This document shows, piece after piece, positions 56,184-63,388 of a stretch of DNA of 64,000 nucleotides. Made by a program: the position numbers and the translations under genes. The notes beneath the pieces are model-generated. The model saw only the letters and a program-made list of their open reading frames with translations, did no database searches and was not told the origin of the DNA. How positions within the stretch are numbered: position 1 is the stretch's first letter; each line of letters starts with the position of its first letter. Origin of the DNA: Candidatus Magnetominusculus dajiuhuensis (GTDB lineage: Bacteria > Nitrospirota > Thermodesulfovibrionia > Thermodesulfovibrionales > Magnetobacteriaceae); NCBI GenBank assembly GCA_015233465.1, contig JADFXP010000008.1, positions 1 through 64,000 on the forward strand, read 5' to 3'.

Positions 56184-56964
56184 GTTCTTTAATAAATTAA
56201 TCCGAAGTAATAAAAGCGAAAATTGCCCTCAAATAAATACCGACGAATTTAGTGAAAAAGTCAAGGAAGTATATTCCTCTGTTGCTGCAAACCCTTATGA
56301 TAAACACTCTTTCCCCACTGGCAGAAAATTTGCAGAATCAATCGGCTATCCAAAAGAGATACTTGATAAATTACCAGCAATAACTGTAGATTGCTTTGCA
56401 GGTGTTTCTAATGTTTCCATTTACGCATCAATTCCACAAGGTGCTGCTGTACTTGATTTAGGATGCGGAGCAGGTCTTGATACCCTTATTGCAGCACAAA
56501 AAACTGGCAGCAGTGGAAGGGTCATAGGGATAGATTTTAGCGAGGCTATGATAAATAAGGCTAATTTTGGCATTAAACAATGTGGATATACTAATGTATC
56601 ACTTCAAATAGAACATGCAGATACATTATCACTGCCGGATTCCTCCATTGATATTGCCTTAGTAAATGGAATCTTCAATCTAAATCCATTTCGTGAAAAG
56701 ATATTTATTGAACTTGCGCGAGTTATTAAAAAAGGCGGGGTTGTATATGCCTCTGAATTAATATTAAAAGAGCCAAACATATCTTCAATCGTATGCAGCT
56801 TGGATAATTGGCTTAATTGAATAGCTGGTGCTAAAGAAGGCGTCGCCTTCATAGAAGAATTTAGGCAGGCAGGTTTTTCACAAGCAAAAATCCTTAAAAC
56901 CAGCCGTAATGCACGAACGAAAAATCCAAAAGTTATAGTTGCAGATGTTCAAGTTGTAAAATAA
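56176..56964 (+). CDS. SAM-dependent methyltransferase, ArsM-like, probable selenoprotein (TGA read as Sec)
   Basis: Read through the in-frame TGA at 56818-56820, the product has 262 residues with selenocysteine at 215. The class I SAM motifs are VLDLGCGAGLDTLIAAQ, VIGIDFSEAMINKA and VNGIFNLNP, as in arsenite-methyltransferase-like proteins. The sequence around the TGA is DNWLN-U-IAGAKEGVAFIE, then EEFRQAGF; relatives have Cys before the (I/V)AGA motif, where ArsM binds arsenic. Coding signal continues for 47 codons to TAA, and a SECIS-like hairpin follows the TGA. The N-terminal ArsM Cys of the GCGNP type is absent (CFAGVSNV), so arsenic as substrate is unproven. If Sec is not inserted, the gene is a pseudogene ending at residue 214. 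Confidence 0.82.
56831..56854 (+). promoter_or_regulatory. Bacterial SECIS-like hairpin downstream of in-frame TGA
   Basis: Perfect stem GAAGGC/GCCTTC (56836-56841 with 56845-56850) closes the loop GTC (56842-56844); an outer CTA/TAG pair extends it across a small internal loop. Twenty-one nucleotides separate the TGA from the loop. A short stem with a G-U loop at this distance is what bacterial SelB recognises. It lies within the coding sequence, as bacterial SECIS elements do. Confidence 0.75.
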
Positions 56965-57027
56965 GAGAAAATTCCGCCGCGCAAGTGATTAATATGCGCG
57001 GCTAATAGAGATTGACTGCCCGAACCA

Positions 57028-57180
57028 TTAACTAAATACCCTAATAAGTGAACTATCAGGAGAAAGATATTTGTTAGAAATATCCCTTATAAGGCTGTAT
57101 CTTTCAATCAAACTAAGGTCAAAATAAATATCTGTATCCATAAGTATTTCTACGATTTCTTTAACTCTGCTATTATCCAT
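57028..57180 (-). CDS. Small acidic protein, 50 residues, paralogue of its neighbour
   Basis: It reads MDNSRVKEIVEILMDTDIYF at the start and ends SPDSSLIRVFS. The ATG is 7 nt after GGAG; an ATG two codons upstream lies too close to it. Its first 30 residues align with the gene just upstream (57199-57342) over MD-x-x-x-(V/L)KEI-x-E-x-LM-x-TD-x-YFD. The C-termini diverge. No known family; both the size and the conserved-front, variable-tail design recall leader-core peptides, but no modifying enzyme is adjacent. Confidence 0.65.
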   Translation of the reverse strand: MDNSRVKEIVEILMDTDIYFDLSLIERYSLIRDISNKYLSPDSSLIRVFS

Positions 57181-57198
57181 TATCATTCTCCTTAGAAA

Positions 57199-57342
57199 TT
57201 AGTGCACTGTCTCAACAGTATTATAGTTCTCAAAACATGGAACTTCTGTAACTAACTTGTAGCTTTCCCAAATCTTTACATCAAAATATGCATCCGTTGA
57301 CATCAACATCTCTTCAATCTCTTTTAATTTGTTAATATCCAT
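57199..57342 (-). CDS. Small acidic protein, 47 residues, paralogue of its neighbour
   Basis: It reads MDINKLKEIEEMLMSTDAYF at the start and ends ENYNTVETVH, with one Cys (EVPCFEN). AAGGAG lies 9 nt before the ATG. It is first of a two-gene minus-strand unit with the 50-residue paralogue, 18 bp apart. The upstream spacer has a strong palindrome at 57402-57440. Function unknown. Confidence 0.65.
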   Translation of the reverse strand: MDINKLKEIEEMLMSTDAYFDVKIWESYKLVTEVPCFENYNTVETVH

Positions 57343-57401
57343 TTTTTAAACTCCTTAGTATATTTAATAATTACGCTATTTATATAAGCAATATCCATGC
57401 C

Positions 57402-57440
57402 AGCTATATTTTAAAAGTAATACTTTCTTAAAATATAGCT
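57402..57440. repeat. Palindrome in divergent spacer (possible operator)
   Basis: AGCTATATTTTAA at 57402-57414 and its exact complement at 57428-57440 flank an inner AAGTA-A-TACTT palindrome. It lies between the minus-strand small-ORF pair and the plus-strand K+ channel gene (divergent), so it could be an operator for either. It is AT-rich, so a transcription-factor site is more plausible than a terminator. The rest of 57343-57569 shows nothing else. Confidence 0.6.
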
Positions 57441-57569
57441 AATACAGCATTAATTAAAGATATTTTAGGTAAATTACGATGAAACATATAAAATGGTTTT
57501 GTACAAATAGAGGTAAAAATAGTATAATTATGGAAAATACTTCTATATGAGGCTTGAAGCGTCAAAAAT

Positions 57570-58601
57570 ATGACAGAAAAGTACAATTTTGAGTTATATA
57601 GTCAATTTGTTTACAGGCGGTTCATATGGACTGTGCCAATATTTATGAGCGTGCTGATAATTGGGACAACTGGATATTATATTATAAGCGATGGTCAGGC
57701 ATCATTTATAGATTGTTTATATATGACGGTAATAACAGTTACTACCATTGGCTTTGGTGAGATAATTGATCTTCATAATAAGCCTTATGGCAGGGTATTT
57801 ACAATGTTTATAGCCTTATCTGGCATAGGGGCTTTGACGTATATACTTTCAAGTATAACTGCTTTTATAGTTGGAGGCGAGTTAAAAGAGGTTTATAGGA
57901 GGAAAAAGATGAATAAACAGGCAATGGCATTTCAAAACCATTATATTGTCTGTGGAATTGAAGGCGTGGGTCATTATATAGTCAAGGAATTAATTGCCAC
58001 GAACCGCCCGCACATTATTGTTGATAACAGCGAGGAGCATATAAATGAACTACTGCGCACTATTGATGAAAAAGTATATATAATAGGCGATGCAATGGAT
58101 GATAACACTCTGATGGAGGCTGGAATAGAAAGGGCATCTGGGCTCTTTGCAGTTACAGGGGACGACAATCACAATCTTGTAATATGTCTGAGCGCAAAAC
58201 AATTAAATCCAAAGATAAGGGTAGTAGTGCGATGCAGACAGATAAAAAATATGGATAAGATGAGGAAGGTTGGCGCAGATTCCATAGTATCGCCTCAATT
58301 TATTGGCGGATTAAGGATGGCATCAGAGATGATTCGCCCTGCAACGGTTTCATTTTTGGATGCAATGCTGCGAGGCGGTAAGAATCTAAGGGTTGAGGAT
58401 ATGAAAATTCCTGATACATTTAGAGAAAGACAAGTTCAAGAGCTAAAACTTGAGGTGTTATTGATGGCTATAAAGACAAAAGATGATGATTGGATATATA
58501 ATCCATCTCCTCAATATATAGTTAAGTCAGGGGATTCATTGATAATACTTTGTTCTCCAGAAGAGAGAAAGGTGATAAATAGTAAGTTTGCTCAAGAATA
58601 A
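57570..58601 (+). CDS. Two-helix K+ channel with RCK (TrkA-N/TrkA-C) domains
   Basis: A 343-residue channel subunit. Membrane helix 1 is at about 15-38, the pore helix and filter TVTTIGFGE at about 55-64, and helix 2 at about 72-95. The filter IGFGE is a variant of TVGYGD. The RCK-N domain (about 112-230) has CGIEGVGHYIVKEL, IVDNSEEHI and GDAMDDNTLMEAGIERA; TrkA-C covers about 260-340. Such channels are gated by a ligand such as Ca2+ or a nucleotide bound to RCK (family knowledge). The methyltransferase gene follows after 18 bp. Confidence 0.93.
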   Translation: MTEKYNFELYSQFVYRRFIWTVPIFMSVLIIGTTGYYIISDGQASFIDCLYMTVITVTTIGFGEIIDLHNKPYGRVFTMFIALSGIGALTYILSSITAFIVGGELKEVYRRKKMNKQAMAFQNHYIVCGIEGVGHYIVKELIATNRPHIIVDNSEEHINELLRTIDEKVYIIGDAMDDNTLMEAGIERASGLFAVTGDDNHNLVICLSAKQLNPKIRVVVRCRQIKNMDKMRKVGADSIVSPQFIGGLRMASEMIRPATVSFLDAMLRGGKNLRVEDMKIPDTFRERQVQELKLEVLLMAIKTKDDDWIYNPSPQYIVKSGDSLIILCSPEERKVINSKFAQE

Positions 58602-58619
58602 AAAAGGAGATAATATAAT

Positions 58620-59339
58620 ATGCCAGAATATGGGGTTAATACTTGGACAGATGAAGAATTTGTTGGAAATTATCTAACTGGTGCAGACATATTTCAAGTT
58701 GACCGCCCAAATATGATAAATATTATGAAATCGTTTTACATACACTTTATGTTCAATAAAAGTAATAAGAAAATCCTTGACCTTGGCTGTGGTGACGGAA
58801 TTATGACGCATGAGATTTTAAAGATAGACCCTGAGATTTCTACAACCTTAGTTGATGGTTCTGATGATATGCTTAAACACGCAAAACTTCGGCTTGCAGA
58901 ATATGAAAGGCTTACATATATAAAATCAATCTTGCAGCAATTACCTGATAATAAGGAATTAAAAGGAGGGTTTGATTTTATTTTTTCATCAATGGTGATT
59001 CATCATCTGAATATGAAGGAAAAGACAGATATATTTAAATTTATCTATAATAATCTAAAGCCTGGCGGATATTTTATAAATTTAGATGTGGTATTGTGTC
59101 CTAATGCCGCACTTGAGAAATGGGCACTTGAACTATGGAGACAGAGGATAAAAGCTCATCAGCAAAAAGTAAGTGCAAATAAAGATTATACTAATATTCC
59201 AGATAAATATAAAAAACTTGAAGAAAATATCCCTGATACCCTTGATGACCAGCTAAATGCGATGAGAGAGATTGGATTTAAGCCAGTTGATTGTCTTTAT
59301 AAATATGGGATATTTACTGTTTTTGTGGGTGGAAGATGA
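58620..59339 (+). CDS. Class I SAM-dependent methyltransferase
   Basis: A 239-residue methyltransferase: ILDLGCGDGIMTHEIL (motif I), TTLVDGSDDMLKHAK, FIFSSMVIHHLNMKEKTDIF and LKPGGYFINLDVV. The C-terminal third (HQQKVSANKDYTNIPDKYKK) is specific to this subgroup, sometimes annotated with small-molecule methylation. Substrate unknown. It overlaps the next small membrane gene by 4 bp (ATGA). Confidence 0.88.
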   Translation: MPEYGVNTWTDEEFVGNYLTGADIFQVDRPNMINIMKSFYIHFMFNKSNKKILDLGCGDGIMTHEILKIDPEISTTLVDGSDDMLKHAKLRLAEYERLTYIKSILQQLPDNKELKGGFDFIFSSMVIHHLNMKEKTDIFKFIYNNLKPGGYFINLDVVLCPNAALEKWALELWRQRIKAHQQKVSANKDYTNIPDKYKKLEENIPDTLDDQLNAMREIGFKPVDCLYKYGIFTVFVGGR

Positions 59340-59536
59340 ATTGGACAACTATAATAATTTTATGTTTAACATTAGGGCTTGCTCCGTTTAATCCGCCGCA
59401 TATTGTTGAAAAACTACAAATGCTCTTTAACGGTAAGTTAGTAAGACCTATAGATTGGTTTGATCTAATACTGCATAGTACGCCTTGGGCAATCCTAATT
59501 TATAAGATTGTAATAACAGGTTTAAAAAAGAATTAA
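59336..59536 (+). CDS. Small membrane protein, 66 residues
   Basis: Two hydrophobic segments (TIIILCLTLGLAPF and PWAILIYKIVIT) flank a short conserved-looking loop, KPxD-like VRPIDWFDLILHSTP. Similar short proteins are widespread in anaerobes and are sometimes labelled as RND-transporter related on weak grounds. It is translationally coupled to the methyltransferase. Confidence 0.7.
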   Translation: MNWTTIIILCLTLGLAPFNPPHIVEKLQMLFNGKLVRPIDWFDLILHSTPWAILIYKIVITGLKKN

Positions 59537-59586
59537 GACTAACGAGGTATTCATATATATTACACTATATCCATGCTATAAAAAAT

Positions 59587-59681
59587 TAATGGGGTCAAAG
59601 GTTCTTAGACCCCAGGGACGAGTACCTTTGCGGAAGCCATCCCATCCCATACCTAAAGGGAGCCCTTGGGCAGAGCCCTCA
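59587..59681 (+). repeat. Palindromic repeat, irregular long form, copy K
   Basis: AATGGGGTCAAAGGTTCTTAG, AGGGACGAGTACCTTTGC and GGGAGCCCTTGGGCAGAGCCCTCA are recognisable parts, but the first hairpin is disturbed by an insert. Its 3' end overlaps the stop codon of the minus-strand 43-residue gene (TGAGGGCTCTGCCC on that strand). Confidence 0.7.
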
Positions 59682-59810
59682 TGCTTTATCCTTTATTGAT
59701 ACATCCTTAACATAATCAGCGCATCTTATATCTCTTCCAGAGATTGAAAATTTCTTCTGACAAGTCTCTCTCCAAGCGCACACTACGCAAATGCTTACTG
59801 TATCTGCCAT
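59679..59810 (-). CDS. Small four-cysteine protein downstream of nadB
   Basis: A 43-residue protein: MADTVSICVVCAWRETCQKK, then FSISGRDIRCADY. The four Cys are arranged C-x2-C-x5-C...C and suggest a metal-binding knuckle. I recall similar uncharacterised CxxCAWRxxCxKxF proteins in other anaerobes. The ATG is 8 nt after AAGGAG and 12 nt after the nadB stop, so it is almost surely the last gene of that operon. It is too short for most gene finders. Confidence 0.75.
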   Translation of the reverse strand: MADTVSICVVCAWRETCQKKFSISGRDIRCADYVKDVSIKDKA

Positions 59811-59822
59811 ATATCTATCTCC

Positions 59823-61400
59823 TTAGCCGTTACTTTTTTCTCTCTTAACTATTTTTATATTGTCTTTATCTTTAAATAATTCAATATCGTAATAATCAAC
59901 TTCTCTTTGGGGGAAATCAGATCTATAATGCGAACCGATGCTTGATTTTCTATTTAATGCTGAAAGCGTTATCAATGTTGCAGTCTGTAACATATTTACT
60001 ACCTCATTTTCAAGCCTTGTCGCATACCAAACGCCCTGTATCTTTGACATCTCTTTTAATGTATCTAAGGCATCTGTCAGCGATTCCTCGCTTCTTATTA
60101 TACCAACCCTTTCCCACATTATCCTTTTCAATCTTTGTGTTAAGGCATCAATATCCTTTAAACTCTCTGCAAACGGTATTTTCTTGAAAACCAATTTGTC
60201 TAAATCCGAAATATCAATAGAATTCTTTGCCGCAAACATCGCAGCCCTTGCTCCAAAAACTATCCCTTCAAGCAGACTATTGCTTGCAAGTCGGTTTGCT
60301 CCATGAACCCCCGTGCAAGCTACCTCTCCAGCAGCCATTAATCCCTTGATATTTGTTGCACATCCATAGTCAGTCTTTATGCCTCCCATAATATAATGCG
60401 CAGATGGTGATACAGGTATTGACTCATTTGTTATATCTATATCGTATTTCAAACAAGTTGAATAAATCCTTGGAAATCTCCTCTTTACAAACTCGCTATT
60501 TAGATGTGTTATATCTAAATATACATGCCTTGAATCAGTAAGTGCCATTTCTGAGATGATTGCCCTTGAAACTATATCCCTTGGGGCAAGCTCTCCATCA
60601 GGATGATAATTTTTCATAAATTCTTGTTTATTGATATTTATTAATTTAGCACCCTCCCCTCTTAGAGCCTCGCTTAATAAAAACTGAGGCGCAGAAGGCG
60701 CATATAATGTGGTTGGATGAAATTGAATAAACTCCATATTCTCAAATATAGCCCCTGCCCTAAACGCTATCGCCATCCCGTCCCCTGTAGCAACTGAGGG
60801 ATTTGTAGTTCTTGAAAATATGCTCCCTACCCCTCCTGTTGAAAGTATCACTGTCTTTGATAATATTACTGAAACCTCATTATCTTTTAATATATACGCC
60901 CCATAACAACATCCTTCATATATCACAAGATCAAGGATATATGCAAAAGGGTATCTCTTTACATTAGACAAGGTCTTAACCTTGCTGACCAGCACCCTGA
61001 CTAGCTCCCTGCCAGTTGAATCACCTTGAGCATGTAAGATTCGTTTGCGTGAATGGGCTGCCTCTAAAGTAAATGCCAGCTTACTCCCAGATCTGTCAAA
61101 CTCCGCCCCCCATGATATTAATTCATTTATCCTCTCAGGCCCCTCTTCAACTAATATCTTCACTGCCTTTGGATCGCAATATCCATCCCCTGCCTTTATC
61201 GTATCTTCAAAATGTATCCCTATTGTGTCCTCATCACTTAACGCTACTGCAACTCCCCCTTGCGCATATTCTGAAGAGGATTCTTCTGTTATATCCTTTG
61301 TTATGACCAAGACATTTCCGTAGCCGGCAAGCTCTATCGCTGCCCTCAGTCCCGCTACACCGCTTCCTACTACTAGATAATCCGTGGACTCTATCTTCAT
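59823..61400 (-). CDS. nadB: L-aspartate oxidase
   Basis: A 525-residue flavoprotein that oxidises L-aspartate to iminoaspartate, the first step of NAD biosynthesis; it can use fumarate under anaerobic conditions. Motifs: YLVVGSGVAGLRAAIELAG (FAD site), ESSSEYAQGGVAVAL, HSRKRILHAQGDSTGRELVR, PTTLYAPSAPQFLLSEALRG and SAHYIMGGIKTD. It is in a minus-strand run with HAD, CxxCC and hisB genes. nadA and nadC are not in the window. Confidence 0.96.
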   Translation of the reverse strand: MKIESTDYLVVGSGVAGLRAAIELAGYGNVLVITKDITEESSSEYAQGGVAVALSDEDTIGIHFEDTIKAGDGYCDPKAVKILVEEGPERINELISWGAEFDRSGSKLAFTLEAAHSRKRILHAQGDSTGRELVRVLVSKVKTLSNVKRYPFAYILDLVIYEGCCYGAYILKDNEVSVILSKTVILSTGGVGSIFSRTTNPSVATGDGMAIAFRAGAIFENMEFIQFHPTTLYAPSAPQFLLSEALRGEGAKLININKQEFMKNYHPDGELAPRDIVSRAIISEMALTDSRHVYLDITHLNSEFVKRRFPRIYSTCLKYDIDITNESIPVSPSAHYIMGGIKTDYGCATNIKGLMAAGEVACTGVHGANRLASNSLLEGIVFGARAAMFAAKNSIDISDLDKLVFKKIPFAESLKDIDALTQRLKRIMWERVGIIRSEESLTDALDTLKEMSKIQGVWYATRLENEVVNMLQTATLITLSALNRKSSIGSHYRSDFPQREVDYYDIELFKDKDNIKIVKREKSNG

Positions 61401-61405
61401 AACCC

Positions 61406-61464
61406 TTTAAGAGGCTCTGCCTCTTAAAAATCTCCGCAAGGGAACTCGTTCCCTTGACCCATTA
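61406..61464 (-). repeat. Two-hairpin palindromic repeat inside coding sequence, copy L
   Basis: Hairpins TTTAAGAGGC-TCT-GCCTCTTAAA at 61406-61428 and CAAGGGAA-CTCG-TTCCCTTG at 61437-61456, bounded by ACCCATTAT. It lies between HAD and nadB and supplies the last 13 codons and the stop of the HAD gene. Confidence 0.9.
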
Positions 61465-62080
61465 TCTCAGAAAAACATTTGAAACCAACATTCATATGAA
61501 GGACATACTTTATTCCGTATTCCCTTGCCGCCATAACCACTTCCAATGTATCATCTATAAATAAAGTCTTGTCACAATCAAATCCTATCTTATCTTCAGC
61601 CCTCTGCCAAAACCTTATATCCTCTTTCGGACAACCCATATCAAAAGACGTTACAACCTCATCAAAATATCCCAATAATAATGCCTTTTCCATCTTTATC
61701 TCTATAGTCTTTGGATGCGCATTTGTAAAAAGTAACAACTTCTTACCTTTATCTCTAAGCTGCCTTAAAAAATCCTCTACATAAGGAACTGCCGTTACAA
61801 GCGAACTTATCCCTTCCTTTAATCCAACAACATCTATACCTAAATCCCTGCTCCAATAATCCACATCCGTCCAATTCAATGTGCGCTCTTGAGTTTTATA
61901 TCTTGCAAATAATATCGCTTTTGAGCTTTCAATAGAAATACCATTAATCTCTGAATATCTTTGAGGCATCAAGGTCAACCAAAAATACTCATCAAAATAC
62001 TTATCAACTATAGTCCCATCCATATCTATCAAGACATGCACAACATCCGACCATAATGCCTTTTTTATATCTTCTATCAC
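61424..62080 (-). CDS. HAD-family phosphatase, YrfG (GMP/IMP nucleotidase)-like
   Basis: A 218-residue HAD hydrolase. Motif I is VLIDMDGTIVD, motif II LLFTNAHPKTIEIK, motif III near GCPKEDIRFWQ, motif IV TLFIDDTLEVV. The pattern F-D-x-x-F/Y-W-L, the TLNWTDVDYWSRDLGID segment and the TNAH motif match the GMP/IMP nucleotidase YrfG subgroup. The start overlaps the CxxCC gene by 4 bp. The C-terminal end IMGQGNEFPCGDF is encoded by a palindromic repeat and is therefore not ancestral. Confidence 0.87.
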   Translation of the reverse strand: MIEDIKKALWSDVVHVLIDMDGTIVDKYFDEYFWLTLMPQRYSEINGISIESSKAILFARYKTQERTLNWTDVDYWSRDLGIDVVGLKEGISSLVTAVPYVEDFLRQLRDKGKKLLLFTNAHPKTIEIKMEKALLLGYFDEVVTSFDMGCPKEDIRFWQRAEDKIGFDCDKTLFIDDTLEVVMAAREYGIKYVLHMNVGFKCFSEIMGQGNEFPCGDF

Positions 62081-62673
62081 AGATTCTTTTCTTGCCCCTT
62101 TGCAAAGTCTACAACCATCTCTGCTATCGTCTTTTTATGTTTCTGAGTATATGAAAATAACTTTCTCATCCTGCCTTCCAAAGTAGCAATCTGCGTATAA
62201 TATTTTGTGCGGTCAATGCTTCCAGCAGTGACATCAGGATGTAACTCTTGAAAACGATTACAACCTGCCCATGTCTGCACTCCCTTTACAGGGGAATTTA
62301 GTTTTGCAGGAAGTCCATGTATTCTGCAGATTAATGGACGGTTTTGATAAATACCACACTTCCCCTCAAAATTTAACGGACACATTATTTTTAGAGATTC
62401 AATGTTTCCACGATTTTTTCCAAGTTCAATGCAGTATGCCTCTGAACGTTTAATCGCCTCTTCAAGCTGGTCTGGGTTTAATAATCCAAGCCCCTCTGAG
62501 ACAATAAAATCCTCAATCAATGTATAATGATTAAACACTGTCGTACAACAATTATCCTGACATCCATCACAAGAAAAATTACCATAAACCCCTTGCATCT
62601 CTTTATATTCTTTATCTATTGAGTTAAAAATCTCACTCAGTTCATCAAGAAACTGTGACAAATCAATTGGCAT
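62077..62673 (-). CDS. YkgJ-type CxxCC zinc/iron-chelating protein
   Basis: A 198-residue protein with the CxxCxxxCC metal site CDGCQDNCC and the later CPLNFEGKCGIYQNRPLICR, the two-part signature of the YkgJ/CxxCC family. Its role is uncertain (a metal-bound domain, possibly redox or RNA related). The ATG is 9 nt after GGAGG. It is upstream of, and overlapping, the HAD gene. Confidence 0.87.
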   Translation of the reverse strand: MPIDLSQFLDELSEIFNSIDKEYKEMQGVYGNFSCDGCQDNCCTTVFNHYTLIEDFIVSEGLGLLNPDQLEEAIKRSEAYCIELGKNRGNIESLKIMCPLNFEGKCGIYQNRPLICRIHGLPAKLNSPVKGVQTWAGCNRFQELHPDVTAGSIDRTKYYTQIATLEGRMRKLFSYTQKHKKTIAEMVVDFAKGQEKNL

Positions 62674-62712
62674 CCCTTAAAACCTCCAATTTAAAATAAA
62701 TGAAAAACATTC

Positions 62713-62771
62713 GTAGGGGCAGGTCTTGTACCTGCCCCTATTTTTTGGGCAGCCACAAGGGCTGCCCCTAC
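62713..62771. repeat. GTAGGGGC-family compound palindrome
   Basis: GTAGGGGCAGGT-CTTGT-ACCTGCCCCTA at 62713-62740, then a T-run and GGGCAGCC-ACAAG-GGCTGCCC plus CTAC at 62747-62771. The outer ends GTAGGGGC and GCCCCTAC are themselves complementary. The T6 run after the first hairpin could help terminate minus- or plus-strand transcripts. Confidence 0.85.
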
Positions 62772-62780
62772 ATTTTCAAC

Positions 62781-63365
62781 TTAAATCATTCCCTTTGTAG
62801 TAGGCAGACCCTTAACCCGCGAATCAAGAGTCATTGCATCATCAAGGGCGCGCCCAAATGCCTTAAATATTCCTTCATAGATATGATGTAAATCCCTTCC
62901 ATGACGAACCATTATATGAAGATTCATCATTGCATTATTGCTAAGTGCGCGAAAGAAATCCTCAAAAATAGAGATCTCTATATCCATAATCCTGCCGTTT
63001 GGAATCATTGGCTCATAAACCAGATATGGCCTGCCTCCCATATCTATCACAACCTCTGCAAGCGTCTCATCCATTGGAATTACAGCATGTCCGTATCGTT
63101 TTATACCCGCCCTGTCGCCAGAGGCTTTATTAATTACTGCTCCAAGCGTAAGCCCTATATCTTCTATTAGATGATGATAATCTACATTCGTATCTCCAGA
63201 GGCAATTATATCAATATCAAGCAAACCGTGTTTTGCCATAAGGTTAAGCATATGGTCAAGAAAAGGGATGGAAGTGTTGATTGAATATTGCCCGCTTCCA
63301 TCAAGATCTAACTTTATGCTTACATCTGTTTCAAGGGTTTTTCGTTTTATCTCTGCATTTCTCAT
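62781..63365 (-). CDS. hisB: Imidazoleglycerol-phosphate dehydratase
   Basis: A 194-residue monofunctional HisB, which makes imidazole acetol phosphate in histidine synthesis. Metal-binding motifs are in PFLDHMLNLMAKHGLLD, VDYHHLIEDIGL and MVRHGRDLHHIYEGIFKAFG. The usual his neighbours are absent, so histidine genes are dispersed or lie beyond the window. It is separated from the upstream nucleotidyltransferase by 23 bp. Confidence 0.96.
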   Translation of the reverse strand: MRNAEIKRKTLETDVSIKLDLDGSGQYSINTSIPFLDHMLNLMAKHGLLDIDIIASGDTNVDYHHLIEDIGLTLGAVINKASGDRAGIKRYGHAVIPMDETLAEVVIDMGGRPYLVYEPMIPNGRIMDIEISIFEDFFRALSNNAMMNLHIMVRHGRDLHHIYEGIFKAFGRALDDAMTLDSRVKGLPTTKGMI

Positions 63366-63388
63366 GTATGCTCCAATCTATTAAAGAT

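Noticed and set aside
327-61464. Repeats considered as a CRISPR array
   Set aside because: Copies are scattered singly over tens of kilobases in both orientations and have internal palindromes, without regular spacers; no cas genes are present.
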